This document shows, piece after piece, positions 12,401-26,100 of a stretch of 64,000 bases of DNA; within the stretch, counting starts at the first letter, position 1; every line of letters begins with the position of its first letter. Source of the DNA: Onchocerca volvulus (Eukaryota > Nematoda > Chromadorea > Rhabditida > Onchocercidae); NCBI GenBank assembly GCA_000499405.2, contig HG738137.1:5456001-5520000 (forward strand). The letters run 5' to 3'. The position numbers and the translations under genes are program-made. The notes under the pieces were generated by a model. It had not been told where the DNA came from. It did no database searches and was given only the letters and a program-made list of their open reading frames with translations.

Positions 12401-15259
12401 TATTAATTGTAAAAAGAAAATAATTCGATTTAATTTTTATTAATTCACTTCAGTCTATTCAAACTTATTCGAAATGAGGTCTCTTTCTGCGATTCGCCGC
12501 TTATTATTTCATATTATCGTTTCTTCAACCATATGTCATTTAAATTGTTTTTTCACTCTTCACTTTATTATCTTTGCTTGCAATTTTTGTTTCTTTTTCA
12601 AAACTGTCCTAATGTGATATGCATGAATTTTTTTTTTATTAATCGCAAAAAAAGATTGTTTGATTCATTTCTTTTTTTACTGTGATTACTTTTGTGGAAA
12701 ACCAGTAAAGCTTCATCGAAATCATTTTACTTGGATTAGACATATTTCTTAATTTTTTTTCGATTGAAATTTCAGTGTTTCAAAATCATTTGATGCTTAT
12801 GTCAAGAATAGAGATCATATGTTTTTTCAAATTTTGCATTCATTTTTTTATCCGGAAATGAATTCTAATATGAAGAAATTTTCGACAGCTTAAAACTGCC
12901 AAAAATTTATTCATCTATTTCTTGAATCATTTTCCATAAAATTCTAGCATTTTTCTTTTCTTTTTGAAGAAATAGGATTTTATGTGCGATTGCACAAATA
13001 ATTCAATCAATTTGATTCATACATTATCATTTTTCGAAAGATCCATGTTGTTCTTAGAATTTTTTCTCACATCAGTAAAGTCTCATTTTATCTTAATTTT
13101 TGTTAGATAATATAGAACACTTTAAACGATAGTGCAAAGGAAATAGTTGATTAGAGCTGGTAATTGTTTGGAATAACTGTTATAAATCGTCTAATAATTA
13201 ATCAGCATTTTGAGTAAGGTCTTGACAGTTCACCGCTTTAATACTAACGAGGCAGCTAAGATTAGTGGGACATTCTTCAGTAAGCAAAGTAAAATTTATT
13301 GGAAATACTGTTAAAATTAATAGCAGATTTTTTTTCCAGACTTTCTTGCTTAAATTTCTTTAAAAAATTATATTCGGTCGCATATTTGAGTTCATGTGCA
13401 TCCCAAAAATTCAAATCTTGAAAGCCTCCATTAGACAATGGAGCAGAGAGTTAGAAGAGGTGGGAAAAAGAATGAAGAGACTCAGAAAGAAAATTAAATG
13501 TTGAATATCAATCTTTATTTTTGTATTATTAAATTCTTCTGCTCATTAATGATATCTCTTTTAGGTAAAAAAGAATGATTACAAATTAACGTTCGAGGAT
13601 AGCGGTCAGTGGACAAGTGGCAATTTTACTACATGGGGGCGCATTAGAAGTACGGAACCATTAGATGAGAAAACGAATAGTTTGCCTGAATTGAGCAATA
13701 ATCTGAAAACAGCAACAACTGAACAGCAACGACCGTCGAGTCTAGTTGCAACTTTTGTTGAGCGACAACCCGATTATGATTATTCAGATCTTTATGTGGG
13801 TAAGCTACATTTGTGTTGCATACTTCACTTGTTACTTTATATATAAGTTTAAAAAAAATAAAAAAATGAACTAATAGCATGTAAACAAACAATTTTATAA
13901 GATTGTTCTCCAGGATAAGTGCTATGACCCTTTTACTTCTCCATATGTCTGTTCTTCATGATTGCAGGATCGTTACTGCAAAATTTTTAAATCACGATAT
14001 TTCTGATGTGAGCGCAATGTTACAGCGAGAAACGAAAAATGTAATTGTTGTCATTCCCCTGTCTGATATAAGATTTCACCATTTCAAACATGGCACTCAC
14101 GTACGAGAAGGCATTTAGTTTTGATATTTAAGGCAAAAAATTTCCAGGCAATGGGCGTTATGTAGATGTTAATGATAACGAAATCGGTTTTGTATCACAA
14201 AGTACGGCAGCTATGCAACGGGCGGACCGTTGGCGTGCCGCAAATCGTTTATCACTAAATCCTCCGATGAAGCCGCGACGAACATTTGCAGACTTTCAAG
14301 CAACTCGAGCTCCACATCTCGACTTTATGATCTTAAACCACAATGTTAGTTCATTTTCAGATTAAGAATTCCACATTATACTATTGGAATTCCTGATTCT
14401 TCAGGGTTCCTTCAAAATTGTTTCATTAGTTTCAGTGATTTAAATTTTTCTTCTATTCAGACTCTTTTTGTTTCCTCACATTTGCATTGTCAGTGTTTGA
14501 GAATCGGAAGATAATACATAATAAATTTGTATAATGTAAAATGACCCAGTTGGCTTTTGTTTTTATCCTTCTTGTATATTGAGAACCATATTTTTCTTAT
14601 CTTTTTCTTAGCAATTAATCTGTATTATTTTTTTATCAAGCCGTAATCATCAGCATTGTATGTAACTAAAAGTTCTTGTTAGAACAGTTTTGTTTCTCCT
14701 TTATCTTTTCACACAAGAGTGCTCAAAATAGTAATGATAGCTTTATTTTTGTAGGTGACCGTGTAGTGATAGCTTTATTTTTGTAGATGACCGTGATATT
14801 TCAGAAATTCAGTGGGTTCTTGGGATTTAAATATCAACTATTTATATGGATATCAGTGCTTAAATAGCATTTAAAGTATCTTCTATGCAAATTTTTTTGA
14901 AAAAATCTTTTTATTCCAAAAAAGACTGTGGAAGAAAAAAAACACGCTTTTTTACTCCATTTTCTGATAAAGAATATCCTCTGTCTCCAATCTTTTCTAA
15001 TAAAATTATAGGAAAACTAGGATCACTTATGAATGAATTCATTGAGATTTTCTGGATAATTCTGGAAGTTGTTAAAGACTTGATATGCGCTAAGGGAAAA
15101 TGATTGTTATGATTTCTTCCTTCCTTTTCTTGTCCTATGTCAACTTAAACCAATATTTTATTTACGATTTTTATTGCTGCAGCAAATTTTGATTTAAATT
15201 TAAAAGCTAATTCATATAGACATAGAAAAATAAAAGGCCAAGCATTGCTTCTCTCACAT

Positions 15260-15292
<33 letters not shown>

Positions 15293-17463
15293 GAAGTTTC
15301 GTTCAGTCAAGAACCAATATATTACACCGATATTTTAATCTTAAATGGAATTATAAAAAGAACTAAACTATATGAATTTTATTAGTGTTTGACATTCATA
15401 GGGTATTCTTTATTAGATAATTCAATGTTTTAAGAAAAGTATTATAATTTGACATACTTTTTCATAATATTTCCTATACGCACTGTAGCACTATGAAATC
15501 TTTTTCGTATCCAAAGTAACACGATACTCAGAAAAAATCGTGCAGACGGACAAATCAATAATTCTCTATCTATTTTTGCCGATCATATCAGTAGGGAAAT
15601 GTGAAAAAATTGTATATTCCAATTATTATTTCATGACAAAGTGAGACCAATTTAGGAGATAACTGATTTTTTCTTAAAAATTTTCTGCATAATCCGTATC
15701 TTTGTTGGTTAGTTTGATTTTTCTTTTCATCCGATAAAAACTCTAAAAGTCACGTGATAATATAGTTCAATTTTAACAGCATTATTGTTTACTTAATTTA
15801 AAATCATCTGGATTTTGGATACTTGAAACAAAACCTATGTCCATCCTGTCTTATAATGATTAGTCTTTGTCCTTTTCATTTTTTCTTTTATCTTGATAGT
15901 ACTTTATTTTTCCTACTTTTGTTATTACTTTTTAAAATGTATGAAGTGCTGATTTTAAATTTGCTGAATTTTTTTGAGATGCCACTGATATTGTTGTTTT
16001 GACCAGATTATATATTCAGAGTTCCCATAGTAGAATACAATATTGTCAAACTTATGTTGTTGATTCTTTCATTAAAGCTGGACATTACTCGTTCTTACTT
16101 AGTTTAAGTTGTCAGTAGACAAATCTCATAATTTTGGGATTTTGCTAATGGATTTAAATTTTAAGAAGATTTTTGCAGATGCCAAGTTTGTGCCATTCGT
16201 CCATGTCAGTAAGTGAAGTCATGGATAAATTAAAAGAAGGAATATTAGAAGATGAAAAATTTGATTTCTCACTGCTTAATGTTTTGGAGAAACGAGGCCC
16301 CGATTCTGGATTGGGTAGCAGTGCTACAGCGAGTAGTGGCCCATCACATATTGAGGATTGGCCATCGTTAGCTCTTCTTTTGCCTAAGTAAGTCTTTTTC
16401 CACAAACTTTCATAGTGAAAAGGAATGAAGTAGAAGCAAGAAAGATCATTTTTTCTATAGCATATTGTTGTTGCAGTTTATTTATGACAAGAACTTACTA
16501 ATTCAAATTTCTGTAATTATTTATTCTGCAGTTGCTGACGGAATTGCAACTTGTAAAATAACTGTAAATTTGCCCGTCTATTCAGAAAACTTAAAAACAT
16601 AAGTTTTAAGATTATTTTCTTCAGATATGTTGCCGAAGCGTGTTCATTTTTCAAAGCAAATAGTCAGTTATTAACAGGATCAAATAATATTGAACGGATA
16701 ATACCACGTAGGAACGAATCATGTCGAACATGTTTCAATGTTAAAAAAAAGCTCCATCCTCCTGTTTGGGCTCAGCCTGCTAGAGCGCGATACGTTCTGT
16801 GTGATTGTGTCACGAGTGAGGTTAATTTTTTTCTGTTTCCGTGTTTGGATTTTATGTGACCTGACTTTCTTGATTTTTTTAATGCATCACACAAAAAACT
16901 ATTGGGATTTTTGTTTTATATTTTTAACTGTTAAATTATATTGTATAAATCTCGTGATTGTCACTGATTGTCACTAAACAATCGGATGCGACTGCGATTG
17001 TATGTTATCTGATGTACCAAGTTCTTATCAAAAAGGACCATCTTGATTGGAATGCAATGAAAGCCTCATTTTGAGATCTTAGCCTAATTTTATTTGCACA
17101 TTTCTTCGGGAACGATTGGTTATTACTGAATAACTATGCGAAGATCGGCATCAATCAGCAACCCTGACTTACAGATTGTTGATAGAAATGTCTCAGCTCA
17201 ACATCAGATTACATCGCTTGGTCAACTGAGATTGCGAGCACAAGAGTTGAGCATTGTTGGTCTACCGATTTATAATGCCAAGAGGAAGCTCGTCGAAAAG
17301 GTTATATGATCGAAAATTCGAATTATCATTTAATTTAGAAAAAAACTGCAATTGAATTTATCATTTTAATTTTGTTATTTCTATTTGAGACAACAAGAAA
17401 AAAACTTCTAAGAATCAAAATATTGTTTTATATAATTTGAAGTTAGTCGTGTTACTTTCTATT

Positions 17464-17503
<40 letters not shown>

Positions 17504-18402
17504 GACAGAATCCTATAATATATTGACCGGGTGATCTCATTGAAAATTTTTTCAACAAGCGAAGTATTTCTGACTTCAGTTTCAACTGGGAGAGCTTAAA
17601 CATCTGAAAATAAAAAGTTTTTATGAATTCCTTTTTTATAAATTCCAGATTTCTTCTTCACTTTAAGCCAGTATTTTTTAGATTAGGATCTATTGATTGC
17701 TGGATGTGTTATGCGGTGTTAAAAGAGAATGTGTTGGCGAGAATTTACTATGATGGTGCTTTCATGTTACGGGCAAGTACTGCATATCGAAGTCTGTTAT
17801 GGCGATTGTTGGAGAATTTGGAGCTGATCACATTACTTGAGCATCGATCCTCGAACAATCTTACATCTGAGAAGTGGCCTAATACGATTCTCTTGGAAGC
17901 TTCACCTCTTGCCAGTGATTCACGAGTGCCGAAAAGCTCCTCAATGCCTGCTCGTTTGTCAGTTCAAAAACCAAACAGTACATGCAATGACAGCAATCAT
18001 GCCAATTCAGTACATTTCGTCCGTTCGAACGATACACAGTTACTGCGGCGAAGCCGGATCCCGCTGCTTAGTCAGCGTCCAGTGCGACCCAAATCAGGCA
18101 TTGAAGCTTATTCTAATCGTTCATCGAGATCGTCATCATGCGAAGGTGGAGGGACTTCATATGGCGCAACGTCTCCATCGCAGCAATTACATTCGCGTGG
18201 TGGCATTGATGCAGGTTGTTATTTAGTATCAGCTATTGACGATTTCAGTGAACCTGGTATGCTCGAAGTATCACGAGGCGAACGGTTACGCATTTTAACA
18301 ACGAGAGGTCAGTTGGCGCGATGCTGTCGCTTGCAGCCGCGGCATGATCGCGTTTTGCAAGGTCTAGTACCAACTTCGAATCTCACTGTTAATGGTTTCT
18401 AG
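9478..18402 (+). CDS. unc-14: UNC-14/RUSC-like RUN and SH3 domain protein
   Basis: Seven exons: 9478-9681, 13565-13799, 14148-14344, 16179-16387, 16625-16820, 17175-17300 and 17668-18402, giving about 633 residues; C. elegans UNC-14 is of similar length. Phases agree, but the last acceptor (17668) was chosen because the stronger-looking one at 17682 breaks frame. The middle, roughly residues 260-450, resembles the RUN domain of RUSC1/2 (HQITSLGQLRLRAQEL, then IDCWMCYAVL and LLWRLLENLELITLL). A serine-rich linker follows. The last 62 residues (about 572-633) fold as a degenerate SH3: YLVSAIDDF, then LEVSRGERLRIL and a final LVPTSNL. UNC-14 binds the kinase UNC-51 and acts in axon growth and kinesin-1 transport; RUSC proteins are related adaptors. 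The first intron (3.9 kb) is exceptionally long for this window. The symbol rests on length and domain layout. Confidence 0.68.
9682..13564 (+). other. long first intron of the UNC-14-like gene
   Basis: This 3.9-kb, T-rich intron contains ORFs up to about 83 codons (for example at 10897), but none has splice sites, motifs or codon use to support a nested gene. It could hold enhancers; nothing specific is visible. Confidence 0.5.
14731..14794 (+). repeat. 32-bp tandem duplication in an intron
   Basis: Two adjacent 32-bp copies, 14731-14762 and 14763-14794, differ at only two visible positions and share the core TGATAGCTTTATTTTTGTAG. Each copy carries a perfect-looking 3' splice site (TTTTTGTAG), so the duplication doubles a potential acceptor. 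Confidence 0.75.
15265..15292 (+). repeat. poly(T) tract
   Basis: A run of 28 T lies in the third intron of the UNC-14-like gene. It may be a slipped homopolymer or the tail of an old retroposed element on the minus strand; no element body is recognisable. Confidence 0.8.
17466..17500 (+). repeat. poly(T) tract
   Basis: A run of about 35 T lies in the last intron of the UNC-14-like gene. Its length is likely unreliable. Confidence 0.8.
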
Positions 18403-20117
18403 TTTCTAGTCCTGTTCACTCTCTCCGTTCTTCCCATCATTTCATTCATTACTGATGAAAATCCCCATCTGAATTGCTTTACATGTGTATATATATATAT
18501 ATATATATATTCCGCTCCGTGTATTTCATACTCCTAATTGAGATAACAAGCTCATTTTTTAAAAATATATTTCCTGTCAAAAATTTGCATCTCCAAACTG
18601 CGCAATGTTTGTAACCAGTCATATCTGTTTTGAACGAAAATGCACATGAATATTCCGAAACATAAAACCATGTGGCGCCGCTATAAAGCAGAGTGATGCA
18701 GTGACGGGTAATTATTATTTTGCGAAATAGAAATGTCATTATTCTTTATGCAGCTAATAATTTTCGTAATAACATTATTTATATATTCAATATATTAACT
18801 TGCAATACATCCCGTTTTGTTTTATATTTTATCCAGTAAATGATGCTAAAATGACTCATATATCCACTTACTTCGAAGTGATTACTAAAGATAATTGCAC
18901 ATCACATACTGACATTTATCATGAGTATTACACCTTTCAATATCCACCTCCTTTATATTCATACCGGCACTGCCTATTCTGCCAGTTTTTGCTGCCAGAG
19001 TGCAAAACCACCAGCAATTTCCAAAATGTAATTGCATAAAATTATTGGGACAAATTCTTTGGTGCATATTATCACCTTCTACGACAAAAAAAATATGAGT
19101 ATCAAGTTAATTTTCGAACTTCCTTGCTTAATAAAATATGTGGATTCACATGAAGATTTTGCATCCGTAAAGAAAACGATCATGAGAATTAGGTATCATA
19201 AACATAGAACCGTTTCATGAATAAAGGATATTAATTTATTCCACAGGACAAATCAGATACGAAGGATATGGAATAGGCTATCTATATAAAGAACCGAATG
19301 GTTAGAGTTTACTAAACAATTTGCAAATTTCCTACAATTTCCTTTGTTTGACAGGAATTATTTACATTAGAAGGTAGTAAAAGATCATTCTGATTAAATC
19401 CTAATTGGTGACTAGTGAATCGCGCGAAGCTTACTTTAATACCCATCTCTGAAATGTAACGTCTCCTTACCCCACTTTTGTTCCCAATTACCAAACGTAA
19501 CATTCGTAAAAGCAATCATCCAAAAAGGTAGCAGGCATTACAGAAACGGTAGTATTGATATCATTTTTTCTGGCCCAGATGCAAAAAAGCTTAGGAACAA
19601 TTAGTTTCCACATATTAACCTACTAAGAAATACTGGTTTAGTGACTACTCTTAGTGAGAACAGTTAATTGATTCTTTTCCTAAAAAATTACAGTCGGAAC
19701 CACTTGGAAATTTCCTTCTATCATTTTAACGTCATCGAAGATTAGTAATACGAAAATTAAAAGTAATCTATGCTCTTTTCATTCAGATTCGTTTTAAATG
19801 ACCACTTTAACATCATCAGTTATTCTTATTAGCATTGAGAGCTGAATAGATCGACAGAGGTAAATTAATTAATCTAATAACCAGAGTACCATTATGGCAT
19901 TTATATTCCAAATATAAAGAAGCGAAAATCATAACAATTTTAAATGGTTGATATTACAGCTTCTGCAAAACAATTTGTTTTCCATCTAGTTCGAAGAAAT
20001 ATCTAGTACGCGATTATTATGTTGATAATATACATAATACGCACATTCTGAGAAATACATCTTTTGTCTTGATGATATAATATAAGGGTGGAAGATCAGA
20101 TAAAATAAATACATAAG
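18403..20117. other. intergenic, convergent 3' ends
   Basis: This is 1.7 kb between the stop codons of the UNC-14-like and SAFB-like genes. It holds a (TA)n microsatellite at 18488-18510 and otherwise only short ORFs without support. Confidence 0.55.
18488..18510. repeat. (TA)n microsatellite
   Basis: Alternating TA dinucleotides lie about 85 bp past the stop codon of the UNC-14-like gene. Confidence 0.8.
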
Positions 20118-23100
20118 TCAATAGCGGCGATTGTATTTATCATAAGAATCGTACTTGTCATATTTATCATAAGTTGAAACATGACTGTGTGCGTCAGCCA
20201 TGCTACCACCACCCGACCAGTGATCATCTGCAATAACAGGAATAGTAAAATACATTATTAATAGCGACATCGAAAAATAAGACATCATGTAAACAGAACC
20301 GAAACCATTGAAAATAGTTATGAAAATAAGACAAATTTTCAGAACAGAAATAATTCAACAACCTCTTGATGATGACCAATTACTATTTCCCAAGCCGTGA
20401 CTTCCATGGCCTTGAGACGTTGATATGCCCGAAATCCATGCATTACCGTCGTAATCGCGTGACGATCCTACATAAGTCGAAGATGAACCTCCGACTGACC
20501 AAGATGCACCACTTCCCAAAGAACGAGAACTAGCACCATAACCTACAAAAAAGGCAAATGAAGAACTAAGGAAGCATTCTCTCGTATGTTTATTTTAAAT
20601 CAACTCCAAATCTACTGTCTACTTTAAGTACATCTAAAATTTTCGATCCAGAAATCCACGAAACATTATTTAAAAATATTCTATTTAAAAAAAATTCTGG
20701 TTTAGCATCGACGGATGGCCCTCATGATTTTCTGTTGCACGGTAAGGATTAGCTTCAAATTAAGTATTCAGACCGAAACGAAAGAATCATCGTGAAACAA
20801 AACCAGACTTCGTATATCTACGTTAAACTCATTTGTTATGACAAAAATTACAGTTCTTCTCTGATATTTTTCGATTAAGTCGACATAATATTACTTCAGA
20901 AGATTAGTGAAAAATTACGAATTATAAAAAACTATACAATGTAGTCAGAAGCTCTGAGTAGAATCAACTTTCATTTATGCAATTCATAAAGATTAAATTT
21001 TCAAATCACACTTTAAAAAATTTTTCTTCAATTTCTTTTCTTTTTTTTTTTTAGCATGCATTTATAGAGAGGTTTTTCCTGATTTAAATATGGAAAAATG
21101 ATATATTAAACTGCAGAGTTAAATTTAACATATCAAATAACTGAGATACAACTGACTTGTCCTTCACTGCATAATTCAACATGCGCTTGAAGGCAAAAAC
21201 AAACCCGAATCTTTGCTATAAGAAGATGGTACTACATCACGGGAATAAGTACTGGATGAGTTATATGTCCCCAGATCTCGGCTTCCGTATCCAGTGTCAC
21301 CGGAACGATGACTACTGTAAGTCGTCGAATCGGGTCGGTATGGATCACGTCCTGAAAATATCTCTACTTTTTATCACATTACATCAAAATAAAATTGACA
21401 TGGATGTTTATATTATCACACCATCGATATAAAAACTTGTCTAGTTGAAATTACTTTTTAAAGAATGAAGCATATAAAAAAATACCACAACTGTTGGAAA
21501 TTGTGGGATCACCACTACGTGAATATGAATGATTTTCACGACCATAATTGGGAAGACTTTCACGAATGACATTCGACGAAACGTAATCACGAGTACCTGA
21601 GATTTGTTATATCTAATAAACTTATAAAATTTATACGTGAAACAAGCCACAAAAGCGGAGCAGGAATGGTTCTATACGGCCAATTAAAACAAAAAAAAAT
21701 ACTGAAAATTAAGCAGAAACAATGACGAAACAGAGATGCAATATATATTATTTTAAAAATAAGCTGAAAAATTAGAGCAAAACAAGAAATAATGAAGCAA
21801 TAAAAAACATACTGTGCCGGCTACGGTCACGGCTGCGCTCACGACTTCGTTCGGCAGCACCGCGAGATGAAGAATGTGTACTACCTACATGTCGCGATGA
21901 ATTGTGTGCTTCTCTTCGATCCGGTAAAGAGTTACGCGTAGAGGTAACGGGACGATGCGATGACGATCGTTCCCCCGATCGCCTTGAATATTCGCTCCGC
22001 CTTTAAATAACAGATTATTTGAGCAGTTCTCTACGAGTCTTCTGAAAGTATTCGCGCCGGCTTTTTGTACTAATAATATTAGCATTGTCTTCAAAGAAGA
22101 AATGGCAATTCCTTTAAAATTATGTATTCTCCAGCGCTTCCTTCAAAATTGCAATGTTTCCAACTGCATTTGAAGCTTATCATCTTTCCATTTAGATCCC
22201 CAAAAACCTCGAAATTTATTAAAGGAACTGAATGGACAGTCAAAAAATAAAAAAAGAAAAAAATCGCATCGAATCAAAACATACTTCAATTCCTTCTCTG
22301 ATTTGTACCTGGATGAATCCATATCTCCATATTCATGCGAGCGACGTAATGGTGGTGCGCCTGGAGCTGACATCATCTGCACTGGTGTGGTGAGAGCAGC
22401 GATTTGGCGTAACTGTTGCAATTCGAGACGCTCCCGTTCAAACCGCTCACGTTCGAATTTTAGACGCTCACGTTCACGTTGCAATCTCAATTCTTGTTCT
22501 TTAAGTCGATGCTCTTCCTCTTTCTTACGCAACATTTCCATCATTTCACGTTTTTCCCAGGAAGTAGGGGGCTCAACACGACGCGAGGAGACCTCGCGAC
22601 GGGCCATTCCGCGTAATATGCTGCCACGACCAAGACGAGTCGAAAATGGTCGACTTCCCAAAGTCCTTCTTGAAGCAGCTGACGAATAACTAGGTTTACG
22701 AATTACATACGAGCGCCGTAATGTGGAAGAAACGCGATCTGCTCGTTCAATTCTTCTACTGGCTCGAAACCGTGATGGTAGACGTGTGATTGCTGAACGT
22801 TTACTGGTGCTGAGAGTTGAGAACCTTGAGTCTGAAACAACATAAGCAAATGCCTACTTCTCATTTCGGCTTTTAAATTGAATATTTTAGCAGCGCACAG
22901 AAACTCCCTCGGCACGTATTCGCAGCTACATAATCGTAATTTTCTGAGGCCCTCTTATCCCGGAAATACAACTCTCATGAATGTTTCCCAAAGAAACATT
23001 TTGATCAGGAAAAACTTCACAAATGTTTCACCTGCACCTTTTCGGTAACGAATTTTCTTCAATCTAAAAACCAGAGTCATAACCTCCATCTGTTGCAAAG

Positions 23101-26100
23101 GTGGAGTCGATTGTTTGGAAGGCATGATGATATCAAAAACGTTCAAGCAGTCATATCAGGCAACCCCTCTTAGTAATGACAGCATGAAAATTTCAGAATC
23201 CTCTTACACTCCAGAATTAATAAAGTTTGACTGCCAATTTCAGGAACCTCAACTGAATTTGGTTTCAAAATGGCCACTGCATAAGAACCTCATCTCTCCG
23301 ATTGTTCAGCTTTCATACATACAAAATTCTATAAACATTACGTGTTGTACTCGCAGACGGCGCTTTAACGGGTGATTTTTTCGTTTCTGACATTGCTTTC
23401 ACTGTTTTCTGCTTCTCATTTCTCGAGGTACTGACTGATTTATTGCCACTCGATGTGCTACTTTTCGGCTTGTCAATGCTAGATGTGTCTTTCTTTGATT
23501 TTTCGGCTGCCCTAGTGGTTGATGATTTCTCTTCTCCACTTTGCGAACAAGTATCGAAAGTGGTAGTGGACTTTCCACCTTTTACATCACTTGCCGCATT
23601 ACTTATCGGTTTCTTGGGTATCGATTTAATAATGGGCATATTGCAACGATCCGCCTAAATTTGTAAAATATTTTTGTACCATATAGGCTTTGATGATGCA
23701 TTCTGTCCTTGTGAATTATCAGTATTCTGGTGTTCCAATGGATACACTGATGCTTGAAGTTACATGAAGACAATGCTACTGTAATATTTTTGATTACGAA
23801 TATTCATTTTTTACTAAAAATCAGGACGGAGAGCAAAACAGTGATTTCTGGAGATTTCTGTTCGCCTATATAAGCATGCACTGCTCCAAATGTAACAGTT
23901 AATTCTGTCCTCGAATCAAAGACATCTGTGATGAATTATTTTCGTGCAGCGGGGTGAAATTCGATAATGAAAATGGCTTCAACTCTGGATTTTATGATAA
24001 ATCACAGCACATGGGTATAAATTTGGAACCGTTATTTATCCACTTACATATGACAGAAAAATATGAACAAAACGTACTCGTTCCACCGTGATTGGGCGTC
24101 CTTTGATATTTGTTTTATGAAGTTTTTGAATACAGAGATCAGCTGCAGCAGAATCAACCATAGTGACAAATCCAAAACATGCATTTGATGGCTGCTGTCG
24201 TCTCGTAAAAATTTTAGCAGTTAGCACTCGGCCATATTTAGCAAACAGTGCCTACAAATATTTCAAGTATTTTCGACATATTTGATTGATCTACTTCCAA
24301 GAATCATATATTCAAAAAAAAAAAAAGAAAAAAGAAAAATGGCTAAATAGAACTAACAAACGATAAATATCGGATAAAACAGTCCCTATTCAAAACAATC
24401 CGGAAAGAGTGGAAGAGAAAAACGAGAAATAAGTGTAAATTAGTTCATATCTTGTGCAATAAACTAGCTCTTATCCTTTTCAAAAAAAAAAAAAAAAATG
24501 AAACTTGAAATATCTTCAAATTACCTTCAAATCTGCAGCTTTTGTATTAGGACTAATGCCTTTGATCCACAACGAATTATCGGATTTTTTAAGCATGGAT
24601 GTCGCTGTATGTGCAGCATTATCGATACGTTCTACTGGTGTCGATGCAACAGTTTCGACAGTCGAAGTAAATAAATTATCACCTTCTTTGGAAGTTTTCA
24701 CTTCTACTTTTCCAGCTGTTTCACTTTCATTCTCTTTTTCTGTCATCTTACTTCCAGTTTTCTTGTACTCCTCTGCTTCGCCCTCCTCCTCAATAATCTG
24801 CAATATTTTCTTGATTTTTTCTTAATAAAAATGAAGCAACTTTTCCCTTACCTGACTTTACAATTATAAAATAATCCTTTGGAAATATATTTTAAAATTG
24901 AAGTTCTGAAACATCATTTGACAGAAAACAAAACCTTAGAGAAAGAAGTTAAAAATAAAGAAAATAAAACAAAAAAATACTCTAGTTGTATCTGGCATTT
25001 CCTCATCTTCATAGTTGACTTCATCTGCCATTTCTTTAATTGTTTCCTCTTCTTCCTGTTCCTTAGATTCTGTTACTCCTTTGATAACAGAGGCATCCTC
25101 AACAACTTCATTTACTTCCATTTGTTCTTCGATTAATTCATTTTTATTGCGATCTTCTGAAATTTTACTGCTGAAAATTTTCTGCTGCAGTAAAACATGT
25201 TTAACCCAGACAATGGATTTAAAAAAAATTAAACCTTGCTTCACAATTGAGATTCCTTCTATTTTATTGTGTTTCACTTTTTTCTCCCCCATTTCTTCGG
25301 ATGATTCTTTAGTTGTTATCAACTCATCAGTTTTTTCAACCATTCCATCATTATCTTCAGACTCAATAATTACGCCGATATCTTGTTCACTTAAATCCTC
25401 TTTTTTCACGTCTTGCTGCTCATTTTCGTGATGACCGTTGGAGATTTCGATTCCATGTTCAGATAAAACTAAAGAAAAATGCACATAGAAGAATAACAAG
25501 AATAACTAAAATAGGAAGTTCATTACTGATATAAAAAGGAAATAAATACTAAAGAAGTAATAATGATCAAGTTTTAATTTTCATGACTACCAAACTTAAC
25601 TGACTTTCTCTCACTGTCTCGTTAGCAGAACTTTTCGAGGTAGTAATAGAAGATTTGCCATAATCATTAACCATGAACTTGTAAATCTTCGGATCATGTC
25701 CTTCTTCTCGAAGAGCCTTGAAATAAAAAAACTTGGGAGATAACGCTCATACAAGGTAATTACTGATAAGTGAAATTTAGAGGGGGAGCCAAAAAAACTT
25801 GGCATTCTTCGAAATAAAAATTGAAGTTAGTAATATGGATGCATTAAAAAAATTCTTTGTTTTATCACAGCAAGATTATAGAGTGCTATTCCATTATTAT
25901 TAATCATTGTCTTATTTTGCTTAGTATGATTAAGACTTGTTCTAGAAGTTTATTTTCAATCCGCTCACTATTTTACTAATATGGCCTGAAACTTCGGAAC
26001 TAAAAGTGTGACATATTTGATGTAATATTTCGCTTTTGGAAATTAATATTGGTATGTATCATGCTGACATCAGATATGCATAAGAATTATCTTACTATTT

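Noticed and set aside
13903..14118. 71-codon ORF between two UNC-14-like exons
   Set aside because: It falls in an intron whose flanking exons join in phase (LYV to GNGRYVDV), so it is read as non-coding.
22955..23146. Minus-strand MPSKQSTPPLQQ reading as an extra SAFB exon
   Set aside because: Exons 23342-23654 and 22285-22831 already join in phase, and no acceptor places this segment in frame.
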